Shown one piece after another: positions 6,518 to 12,883 of a stretch of 12,883 bases of DNA. Within the stretch, counting starts at the first letter, position 1. Every line of letters begins with the position of its first letter. The notes under the pieces were generated by a model, which was given only the letters and a program-made list of their open reading frames with translations, was not told the DNA's origin and ran no database searches. The stretch lies in the NCBI GenBank assembly GCA_027084145.1, contig JALWLM010000350.1:1-12883 (forward strand). Reading direction: 5' to 3'. Source of the stretch: Crocinitomicaceae bacterium (lineage in GTDB: Bacteria; Bacteroidota; Bacteroidia; Flavobacteriales_D; Crocinitomicaceae). Position numbers and translations under genes: made by a program.

Positions 6518-8727
6518 TGAAAATATTAGAAGCAAAAAAGATCATTTTTTATTTAGCGCTTGCATTTGTTGTTGTAGCAAGATCCCAAGAGGAAATAGGT
6601 CCTTTGATGGGGAATCCTATATTGCAAAAAGAGGTTTTGAAAATTGAGAAAAGTGAAGAAACAACATTTGACAGTACTTTTATATATACTTTAGACACGA
6701 TATCATTACCGATCTTTGACGATTTCAGTAAAAATAAATTTCAAGAATACAATGCTAATTATACGGATCCGGGAGTAACATTTGACAAAAAATACAAATT
6801 ATTAGATGTTGGAGGCACCCCTTTATTAGCTAATGTTCAATACGTAACAATTGAAACATTTAAACGCATAGTGGATTTAGCGGCAGGAACAACTACAGAT
6901 ATTCCTTTTTCTCCAATTTCAATTCAAATCGGAGATTTATCATCTTATCCGGTAGTCTATACTACAACAAATGTTTATCCGCCTTATTATATTTATGACA
7001 CGGTGGATTTTCCTAACCCTATAGATACGGTTTGGATTACACCTGATGTTGTCCAAGATTCGGCAGTACAGTTCTTTGCTCCAATTAATGATCCTGAAAA
7101 GATATGGGCAGACAGTTATGTTTATCATAATTATACATTAGCTAAATTCCCCTGGTCATTGGGAGTGGCAAGTTTTGACGGATTAGATGAAAATGGGTTT
7201 CCATATCAATTCGGAACAACATTAACAGGTTATGCAGATGTATTAACATCAAAACCGATAGACCTTTCTTCTGTTTCTGCATCGGACTCAGTTTATTTTA
7301 GCTTCTTGTATCAAGCAGAGGGGTTTGGAGATGTTCCCGAATCATCGGATTCGTTAATATTGGAGTTTTATGAGAAAGACTTGGATCAATGGAATTGGAT
7401 ATGGAGTACAACAGGAAGTTCAATGAGCGATTTTAAACATGTACATATCCGAATAGATAATCCGGTCTACTTTAAAAAAGGCTTTCGTTTTCGTTTTAGA
7501 AATTATGGAGGGTTGTCAGGGAGTTTAGATCATTTTCATGTTGATTATGTTAATTTAAGAACACTGTCCGGATATCAAGATACAATCATCCATGACTTTG
7601 CCATTGTATATCCGGTTAATTTCTTGTTGGATACTTATTCTTCGGTTCCATGGGATCATTATAAAAATAATCCAACGGGAAAAATGTCTTCTTCGGTAGA
7701 AGTAGTCGTGAGAAACAGTGATAATGTGCCTGAAAATGAACAAAATGGAACGACAGAAATTCAGTATGGAGGAATAACAGAACAAACTTTTATTTTACAA
7801 GATTATTTATTGAACAATGGAGATCTGAATTATTCTCCTCTCACAACGTATATTTCTTATCACGATTTCTCTACAGGAGGACGATTTGATGAAACCAAAC
7901 CGGGAATTCAACAAGAATTTGATATTGTTACGGGAATAACACATTTGAACTCTGTTTTTACACAGAATGACTCATCCTATACAAAACAAAAGTTTGTAAA
8001 TTACTACAGTTACGATGACGGTACTGCAGAAGCAGCTTACGGACCTACAGGAGTACAAGCAAAATTAGCGATTAAATACACACCTTATGAAGCCGATTCA
8101 GTGATAGGAGTAAGGATTCATTTTGTTCCTTCGGTATATGATGTTTCCGATAAATTATTTTTAGTGACATTATGGGGGGATAATAATGGAGAACCCGGAG
8201 AGGTATTATATCAAGATGAATTATTTTTTCCACGACAGCCAAAATATGAATATGATAGAAATATATTTACGACTTACTATTTTAAAGACACAATGAAGGT
8301 GCGTGTAGATGGAACTTTTTATATAGGATGGCAACAATTTGATCAAGACAGACTAAATGTCGGTTTAGATAGAAACAGGATTAATAACGATAAAACATAT
8401 TATAATGTTGATGGTGTTAATTGGCTGCAATCTTCGATACCCGGAAGTGTGATGATTCATCCTGTGTTTTCAACAAGTTATGATGCCGTTTTAGGATTGA
8501 GAGCAAAAGAAGGAACGAATGTTTTTAATGTATACCCAAATCCTGTCACAAATATTTTGAAAATTAAATCGGAAGAGGTGGTGGATAAAGTGGAAGTATA
8601 TGATATGATGGGGCAAAAAGTAAAGGAAGAAAAAAACGTAACAACAATTCATTTTTATGATGTACCAAAAGGTGTTTATTTTATAAAAATAAATGACGCT
8701 AAACCTATCAAGATAATCAAACAATAA
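6514..8727 (+). CDS. Large T9SS type A cargo protein, otherwise uncharacterised
   Basis: The 737-residue product has a Sec signal peptide (hydrophobic core about residues 9-22, likely cleavage after ARSQ) and a C-terminal T9SS type A sorting domain (about 668-737: VYPNP at 673-677, VEVYDMMGQKV, GVYFIKI, basic end). Between them lies about 640 residues rich in aromatic, Asp and Thr residues and beta-strand patterns. Region 235-350 (DLSSVSASDSVYFSFLYQ...FHVDYVNL) resembles a MAM/jelly-roll-like binding fold, but I see no catalytic motif. The protein should be carried to the surface or released. Two adjacent ATGs (6514 and 6517) are possible starts. The first overlaps the PASTA stop as ATGA and the second as TGATG, so coupling holds with either. 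The stop overlaps the following RluA start by one base (TAATG). A cargo gene tightly packed between a PASTA protein and an RNA-modifying enzyme is unusual functionally; no clear role. Confidence 0.88.
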   Translation: MMKILEAKKIIFYLALAFVVVARSQEEIGPLMGNPILQKEVLKIEKSEETTFDSTFIYTLDTISLPIFDDFSKNKFQEYNANYTDPGVTFDKKYKLLDVGGTPLLANVQYVTIETFKRIVDLAAGTTTDIPFSPISIQIGDLSSYPVVYTTTNVYPPYYIYDTVDFPNPIDTVWITPDVVQDSAVQFFAPINDPEKIWADSYVYHNYTLAKFPWSLGVASFDGLDENGFPYQFGTTLTGYADVLTSKPIDLSSVSASDSVYFSFLYQAEGFGDVPESSDSLILEFYEKDLDQWNWIWSTTGSSMSDFKHVHIRIDNPVYFKKGFRFRFRNYGGLSGSLDHFHVDYVNLRTLSGYQDTIIHDFAIVYPVNFLLDTYSSVPWDHYKNNPTGKMSSSVEVVVRNSDNVPENEQNGTTEIQYGGITEQTFILQDYLLNNGDLNYSPLTTYISYHDFSTGGRFDETKPGIQQEFDIVTGITHLNSVFTQNDSSYTKQKFVNYYSYDDGTAEAAYGPTGVQAKLAIKYTPYEADSVIGVRIHFVPSVYDVSDKLFLVTLWGDNNGEPGEVLYQDELFFPRQPKYEYDRNIFTTYYFKDTMKVRVDGTFYIGWQQFDQDRLNVGLDRNRINNDKTYYNVDGVNWLQSSIPGSVMIHPVFSTSYDAVLGLRAKEGTNVFNVYPNPVTNILKIKSEEVVDKVEVYDMMGQKVKEEKNVTTIHFYDVPKGVYFIKINDAKPIKIIKQ

Positions 8728-9773
8728 TGAAAAAAGAAGAAGAGAAAGAGGCGGACGAGTTAAGAGAAGAATTATATGAACATTATCGTTTTATTGCTGA
8801 TGCGGGACAAGAAGTTCTACGGATAGATAAATTTTTATTAGACAGAATTCCCAATACATCAAGAAATAAAATTCAGATAGCAGCAAGAAATGGAAACATT
8901 CTTGTCAACAGCAAAAAAGTGAAACAAAATTATAAGGTAAAACCATTAGATGAAATATCGATTGTTTTGCCTTATCCGGTGAGAGAGATAGAGTTAATTC
9001 CGGAAGATATTCCAATTGAGATTGTTTATGAAGATGATCAGCTACTCGTAGTAAATAAACCACCGAATATGGTTGTGCATCCCGGATATGGTAATTATAG
9101 AGGTACGTTGGTTAATGCATTAATGTATCATTTTGAAAATTTACCATCTAAGCCTAATGATTATTATGGAAGACCGGGGTTAGTACACAGGTTGGATAAA
9201 CATACAACAGGATTATTAGTAATTGCAAAAACAGAATATGCTTTGACAAATCTGGCGCAGCAATTTTTTGACAGAACGACTGAACGCAGATATTGGGCAT
9301 TAGTTTGGGGAGATTTGAAAGAAGAAGGCACGGTAACGGGGCATATAGGACGATCACAAAAAAACCGTAAGATTTTCAGGGTCTATGAAGATGGGGAGCA
9401 TGGAAAACATGCAGTGACACATTATAGGGTTCTAAAACGTTTTGGTTATGTTACTTTAGTGGAATGCAAACTGGAAACAGGGAGAACGCATCAGATACGT
9501 GTTCACATGAAACATATTGGCCACCCTTTATTTAATGACTTAGAGTATGGAGGGGATAGAATATTAAAAGGTGTGCCAAGTGCTAAATATAAACGTTTTG
9601 TTGAAAATTGTTTTGCTCTTTTAACAGGGCAATTTCTACACGCAAAAACTTTAGGGTTCAATCATCCTACAACAAAAAAGGAAATTCAATTAGATTCGGA
9701 GCTTCCATTTAATATGCAAGAAGTTTTAAAAAAATGGGAAACATATTCAGCAGGAAGTATGGCTAATGATTAA
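8727..9773 (+). CDS. RluA-family 23S rRNA pseudouridine synthase (RluC/RluD type)
   Basis: The 348-residue enzyme converts specific uridines to pseudouridine, most likely in 23S rRNA. An S4 RNA-binding domain occupies about residues 31-80 (RIDKFLLDRIPNTSRNKIQ...GNILVNSKKV). The catalytic domain follows with motif I around YEDDQLLVVNKPPNMVVHPG (101-120), the catalytic motif GRPGLVHRLDKHTTG at 148-162 with Asp157 as nucleophile, TGRTHQIRVHMKHIGHP at 251-267, and LHAKTLGFNHP at 304-314. The combination of S4 plus HRLD and the length fit RluD (helix 69 modification) or RluC; choosing between them needs phylogeny. The acidic/basic charged N-terminus (1-20) is an extension common in Bacteroidota homologues. 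It is the last gene of the coupled operon. A 69-bp AT-rich gap follows before the next gene. Confidence 0.93.
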   Translation: MKKEEEKEADELREELYEHYRFIADAGQEVLRIDKFLLDRIPNTSRNKIQIAARNGNILVNSKKVKQNYKVKPLDEISIVLPYPVREIELIPEDIPIEIVYEDDQLLVVNKPPNMVVHPGYGNYRGTLVNALMYHFENLPSKPNDYYGRPGLVHRLDKHTTGLLVIAKTEYALTNLAQQFFDRTTERRYWALVWGDLKEEGTVTGHIGRSQKNRKIFRVYEDGEHGKHAVTHYRVLKRFGYVTLVECKLETGRTHQIRVHMKHIGHPLFNDLEYGGDRILKGVPSAKYKRFVENCFALLTGQFLHAKTLGFNHPTTKKEIQLDSELPFNMQEVLKKWETYSAGSMAND

Positions 9774-9812
9774 AATAATAATAAAAAACACGATTAAGAA
9801 TTATTTTTTTAT

Positions 9813-9820
9813 TACATTTA
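9813..9820 (+). promoter_or_regulatory. Near-consensus -7 element before the PorE-like gene
   Basis: TACATTTA differs from TAnnTTTG at the last base only and lies 22 bases before the ATG at 9843. No clear -33 TTG is present. It may give the PorE-like gene its own transcript, separate from the RluA operon. Confidence 0.3.
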
Positions 9821-9842
9821 CGCGTCATAAAGTAAAATAAAA

Positions 9843-11972
9843 ATGAAGAAACTAGCATCAATATTTATCATTCTACTAATAGGTATAAGTTTCTCTTTTG
9901 GACAAAGAGCTATTGTAAAAGCTGAAAAAGCATTTGCTTCTGAAAATTATGCAGAGGCAGTTAATCTTTGTAGTGCAGCCTATCAAAAACTTTCAAATAA
10001 AGGGAAGTCTGCAAAAAGGAAAAAAGCAGAAATGGCTTTTAAAACAGCTGAAAGTTATCGAATGCTTGAGCGTTATAAAGATGCTAATGAATGGTATGAT
10101 CGGGCGATACTCCTTGATGTTCAAGAAGAAAAACCAGAGGTTTATTTATACAATGCGGATATGCTTCAAATGATGGGAGAGCATAAAAAAGCAATAGAGA
10201 TGTATGATAAATATTTGGCTCTTGTTCCAAATGACGAGAGAGCTATTTTGGGAAAAAAGGCGTCAGAAAATCATGATGAATTTATAGCGAAAAAAACAAG
10301 ACATATCATAGAAAATGTAGATGTGTTAAATACAAAATTCTTTGATATGGCTCCAATGTTTGGTGACAGAAAAAAAAGTAAACTATATTTTTCTTCCGGT
10401 AGAAAAGGAGGAATAGGAAAAGATAAAGACCCTAGAACAGGGGAGTCATATATGGATATTTGGGTGTCCGACATTGATAAAAAAGGAAACTTTACAGAAC
10501 CTTATTTAGTCGTAGGAGAAGAGATTAATACAGAGCACAATGAAGGGACAGTGTGTTTTGATGCACGATACAAAAAAATGTTTTTTACAAGATGTCCTAA
10601 TGTTGAAAAACAAAATTTAGGGTGTGATATTTGGGTATCAGAAGCTAAAGGGAAAAAAGAATGGAAAAAACCGACCAAAATAGAAGGCTTAAAGCCACAT
10701 GATTCTATTTCTGTAGGTCATCCTTGTACAATAGATGGTAAATACTTGATTTTTGCATCAGACATGCCGGGAGGTTATGGAGGAAGAGATTTATGGTATA
10801 CGACTTATGATAAAAAAACAGATACTTGGTCTAAACCGGTAAACATGGGAGAGCAAATTAATACGAAAGGAAATGAATTGTTCCCTACATTTGATTTAGA
10901 AGGAAATTTAGTGTTTGCCTCAGATGGTCATCCCGGTTTAGGAGGTTTAGATATTTTTATCGCCAAACGAGTAGGTTTGGAAAATAAATGGGAGAATCCT
11001 GAAAACATAGGAGCTCCCATTAACACTATAGATAATGATTATGCTTTAATCGAACAGACAGATAAAGTAGGTTTCTTTACTTCAGAAAGAAAAAGTAACA
11101 ATGGAGAATATATCCCGGATATTTACCGTTATGAGTTACCTCCTAATGTATTTACATTAAAAGTAATCGTTAGTGAATTAGGAAATGAACAAAAGAAAAT
11201 TGAAGATGTAAAAGTTGTCGTAGAAGCTAGTACAGGCGAGAAATGGGAAGGGTATACAGATGAAACGGGTGCAGTTTTTTGGGATAAAAAACCGGATGGG
11301 ACACGTTACATTAATGAAGAAACTTCGTATGTGATTAAAATATCTAAAGAAGGATTTCATGAAGATAAAAATGGTTCTACTTTCTCAACAAAAGGTCTGA
11401 ATTATGATCAGAATTTTGTGATTGATATGAACCTTCTTCCGAAGAAACCTATTCGTTTGCCTGAGGTTCGTTATCCTTTAAACAAATGGGAGCTTTTGGT
11501 TGACTCAACAATCAATTCACAAGACTCATTACTGTTTGTGTATAATTTATTAGAAGAATATCCCGGACTTGTATTAGAATTAAGTTCACACACTGACTCA
11601 AGAGGTAGTGTTACTGCAAACCAAAAATTATCAGAGAATAGAGCTAGAGCATGTTATAAGTATTTGGTAGAAGAAAAAGGAGTTGACCCGAGAAGAATTG
11701 TTCCTGTAGGTAAAGGAGAAAATGAACCTAGAACAGTATGGAAAAAAGGAGATGAATATTATGTTGTGGAGCCGGTAGATAAAGAAGGAGTTGAGAAAAT
11801 TGTTTTAACAGAAAAGTATATCAATCAATTCAGAAGATCTAATCCGGAGTTGTTTAAAAAACTTCACCAATTGAATAGACGAACAGAAGGTCGAGTAATT
11901 TCAATGGACTTTGATCCAAATACTGCTCCTCCTGCAGATTCTAAATATTTACAATATGTGAAATATCCATAA
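9843..11972 (+). CDS. PorE-like TPR/PD40/CRD/OmpA-C protein, probable T9SS-associated peptidoglycan-binding protein
   Basis: This 709-residue protein has a Sec signal peptide (1-20, FSFG/Q) without a lipobox cysteine. The domains in order are: TPR-like helical repeats about 24-140; a PD40/WD40-like beta-propeller about 160-430 (LYFSSGRKGG, MFFTRCPN, YLIFASDMPGGYGGRDLWYT, LVFASDGHPGLGGLDIFIA, GFFTSERKSNNG); a carboxypeptidase-regulatory-like domain about 437-530; and an OmpA C-terminal domain about 540-690. The OmpA part keeps the diaminopimelate-binding pair, Asp585 in SSHTDSRGS and Arg600 in LSENRARA, at the canonical 15-residue spacing. About 45 residues are inserted before the closing LHQLNRRTEGRV strand. 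This domain order matches PorE, the periplasmic protein that tethers the type IX secretion machine to peptidoglycan in Porphyromonas. PorE itself is a lipoprotein and this is not, so paralogous OmpA-family roles remain possible. A strong terminator ends the transcript. Confidence 0.85.
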   Translation: MKKLASIFIILLIGISFSFGQRAIVKAEKAFASENYAEAVNLCSAAYQKLSNKGKSAKRKKAEMAFKTAESYRMLERYKDANEWYDRAILLDVQEEKPEVYLYNADMLQMMGEHKKAIEMYDKYLALVPNDERAILGKKASENHDEFIAKKTRHIIENVDVLNTKFFDMAPMFGDRKKSKLYFSSGRKGGIGKDKDPRTGESYMDIWVSDIDKKGNFTEPYLVVGEEINTEHNEGTVCFDARYKKMFFTRCPNVEKQNLGCDIWVSEAKGKKEWKKPTKIEGLKPHDSISVGHPCTIDGKYLIFASDMPGGYGGRDLWYTTYDKKTDTWSKPVNMGEQINTKGNELFPTFDLEGNLVFASDGHPGLGGLDIFIAKRVGLENKWENPENIGAPINTIDNDYALIEQTDKVGFFTSERKSNNGEYIPDIYRYELPPNVFTLKVIVSELGNEQKKIEDVKVVVEASTGEKWEGYTDETGAVFWDKKPDGTRYINEETSYVIKISKEGFHEDKNGSTFSTKGLNYDQNFVIDMNLLPKKPIRLPEVRYPLNKWELLVDSTINSQDSLLFVYNLLEEYPGLVLELSSHTDSRGSVTANQKLSENRARACYKYLVEEKGVDPRRIVPVGKGENEPRTVWKKGDEYYVVEPVDKEGVEKIVLTEKYINQFRRSNPELFKKLHQLNRRTEGRVISMDFDPNTAPPADSKYLQYVKYP

Positions 11973-11996
11973 TTAAATAGAAAATAATTTTAAAAT

Positions 11997-12025
11997 AAAA
12001 ACCTCGCATTAAGCGAGGTTTTTTT
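11997..12025 (+). terminator. Rho-independent terminator after the PorE-like gene
   Basis: AAAAACCTCGC (11997-12007) pairs perfectly with GCGAGGTTTTT (12013-12023) around a five-base loop, and T residues run from 12019 to 12025. The stop codon at 11972 lies 24 bases upstream. The A-run on the left could also let it stop transcription coming from the right. Confidence 0.9.
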
Positions 12026-12040
12026 GTATCTTAATATGAT

Positions 12041-12519
12041 ATGGAGGAAAAATATTTGCAAAATCTTTGGAAACATAAGTCTATTCCGGTTGTTAATCAG
12101 ATGTTAACCAATGGAGATAAAGTAACCGTATTAGACTATGGACGGTTCAATACGGGAGAAGGTCCGGACTTCCTTTATGCAAAAGTAGATATAAATGGTA
12201 TTATATTTTTCGGTCATATAGAAATACACCTGAAAAGTTCAGATTGGTATCGGCATAAACATCAATTTGATGCCAATTATAATACCGTTGTTTTGCATGT
12301 TGTTTATGAGCATGATAAAAAAATAGTTCAAAATGATTTTGTTTTACCTACTTTGGAGTTAAAGTCGTTTTTCAGTAAAAATAGAGATGTTTTTAGTTGG
12401 GATAATATTCCATGTAAAAATTTTATATCAGAAATCGACTCCATTTATATTGAATCAATCAAACATAAGGCTTTATTAAGAAAATTGAATTGTAAAAAAG
12501 ATTCTTTATTGATTAATGA
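12041..12519 (+). CDS. DUF2851 family protein, N-terminal fragment (3' part missing)
   Basis: The first ~157 residues match DUF2851, a Bacteroidota/Chlorobi-enriched family of unknown function. Hallmarks are the opening YLQNLWKHK (5-13), the block FNTGEGPDFLYAKVDI (36-51), GHIEIHLKSSDWYRHKHQ (58-75), VVLHVVYEHD (83-92) and LPTLELK (102-108). Full family members are roughly 400 or more residues. Here the recognisable sequence ends about residue 157-160, where the family would continue with a conserved helix around a DWE-type motif. The frame stays open to 12703, but those codons are the antisense of a WecB gene and are not part of this protein. It starts only 15 bases after the preceding terminator; no clear promoter is visible. 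The truncation most likely reflects a chimeric join rather than a natural short protein. Confidence 0.8.
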
Positions 12520-12550
12520 CGTTTCTTTATTAAGAAATGAGAATTTTCTG
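12500..12550. other. Probable chimeric junction between two unrelated genomic sequences
   Basis: DUF2851 homology on the plus strand and WecB homology on the minus strand both run out within this interval, near 12511. By hand count GC is 26/120 (22%) in 12421-12540 and 113/223 (51%) in 12661-12883. No transposase, inverted repeat pair, tRNA or integrase accompanies the change. Two copies of ttctttatt (12502-12510 and 12523-12531) and a short palindrome (12522-12537) sit at the join. Confidence 0.65.
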
Positions 12551-12883
12551 TCCATTTGTTGTTGTAAAATGGGATTTGTATGCAGCTCTTCAACTACTTC
12601 AAGCAAAGCATCAATCACCGTATTGCCAGTTACCAATATGGCTTTTTCATCAATCCCTTCATCCAATAGATTTTGCCTTGAACGCTCAGTCGGAGCGAAA
12701 TGATAACTGGCAATGGTCCCCGTTATGCGACGATTTATCTCCTCTGGCCATGGCGAATAGATATTGTGAGTTCGCAAGCCCGCTTCGACATGCGCAACAT
12801 CAATCTTTTGATAATAAGCTGCAATGCTTGCCGCCATGGTTGTCGTCGTGTCGCCATGCACCAGCCCAAGGTCGGGACCGTAG
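12511..12883 (-). CDS. wecB: UDP-N-acetylglucosamine 2-epimerase (WecB/MnaA), internal fragment
   Basis: The minus-strand frame is open from the window edge, beginning in mid-protein with YGPDLGLVHGDTTTT. It matches the middle of non-hydrolysing UDP-GlcNAc 2-epimerase, which interconverts UDP-GlcNAc and UDP-ManNAc for enterobacterial common antigen, capsule or O-antigen synthesis in the cytoplasm. Recognisable blocks are VHGDTTTT, HVEAGLRT, YSPWPEEINRR, YHFAPTERSRQNLL and TGNTVIDALL. These contain equivalents of the E. coli catalytic residues Asp95, Glu117 and Glu131. The alignment reaches about KFSFLNKETSLI (codons ending near 12511), exactly where the next expected block (LVTGHRRE, with catalytic His213) should begin, and it is absent. 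The gene therefore lacks its N-terminus (outside the window) and its C-terminal half (lost at the join). GC and codon use are unlike every other gene here, which suggests a donor such as a proteobacterium. Confidence 0.85.

Noticed and set aside
9780..9813. Hairpin AATAAAAAA / TTTTTTATT after the RluA gene as a terminator
   Set aside because: The stem has only A-T pairs with a long loop, in a region that is nearly all A and T. It is probably compositional, and no G-C anchored stem is present.
12445..12510. Continuation of the WecB frame on the minus strand to a stop at 12445
   Set aside because: These codons are the antisense of the DUF2851 gene and do not contain the expected LVTGHRRE block; the open frame is accidental.
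12520..12703. Continuation of the DUF2851 frame as a Ser/Cys-rich 220-aa protein
   Set aside because: This stretch is the antisense of WecB codons (YHFAPTERS, TGNTVIDALL on the minus strand) and has no DUF2851 similarity.
1..12883. Search for CRISPR arrays, tRNAs, transposases, phage genes, toxin-antitoxin or restriction systems
   Set aside because: No regularly spaced repeats, cloverleaf structures or recognisable proteins of these classes were seen on either strand. The window is mainly envelope and housekeeping genes.

Overview
The window reads as chromosomal DNA from a Bacteroidota bacterium, probably a marine or aquatic flavobacteria-like lineage (Flavobacteriales or Crocinitomicaceae type). 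The evidence is strongly AT-rich coding DNA, starts without Shine-Dalgarno sequences, several matches to the Bacteroidota -7 promoter element TAnnTTTG, two proteins with C-terminal type IX secretion (T9SS) type A sorting domains, a PorE-like TPR/PD40/CRD/OmpA protein and a DUF2851 protein. The last ~370 bp differ in composition and probably come from another organism.

Layout: (1) 78-890, a ZIP-family divalent metal transporter. (2) 989-3004, a secreted T9SS cargo with a lectin-like N-terminus and an Omp28/thioredoxin-like domain with a CGWC motif, followed by a clear Rho-independent terminator. (3) 3080-4389, an apparent two-gene unit: an unknown two-TM protein, then a Dph6-family ATP pyrophosphatase. 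(4) 4395-4862, minus strand, a small cytochrome c lipoprotein converging on that unit; its terminator appears to lie inside the end of the Dph6-like gene. (5) 5035-9773, a tightly packed plus-strand operon: LOG-family nucleotide phosphoribohydrolase, a membrane-anchored three-PASTA protein, a large T9SS cargo, and an RluA-family pseudouridine synthase. The last three are joined by start/stop overlaps. (6) 9843-11972, a PorE-like peptidoglycan-binding protein ending in a strong terminator. (7) 12041 to about 12511, the N-terminal third of a DUF2851 protein. (8) About 12511-12883, minus strand, an internal fragment of a UDP-GlcNAc 2-epimerase (WecB) of much higher GC.

The genes are mostly envelope and housekeeping functions. 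The T9SS theme links two exported cargo proteins with a protein resembling a peptidoglycan-tethered component of the same machine. Divergent promoters between 4863 and 5034 probably drive the cytochrome gene leftward and the LOG-PASTA-cargo-RluA operon rightward.

The most anomalous signal is at about 12.5 kb. Homology to DUF2851 and homology to WecB both stop at nearly the same base, tail to tail, with a change from about 22% to about 51% GC and no mobile element. I read this as a chimeric join (assembly or amplification), although a true rearrangement cannot be excluded from sequence alone. I found no CRISPR array, tRNA, rRNA, transposase, phage gene or convincing new defence system. No intergenic stretch exceeds 172 bp.
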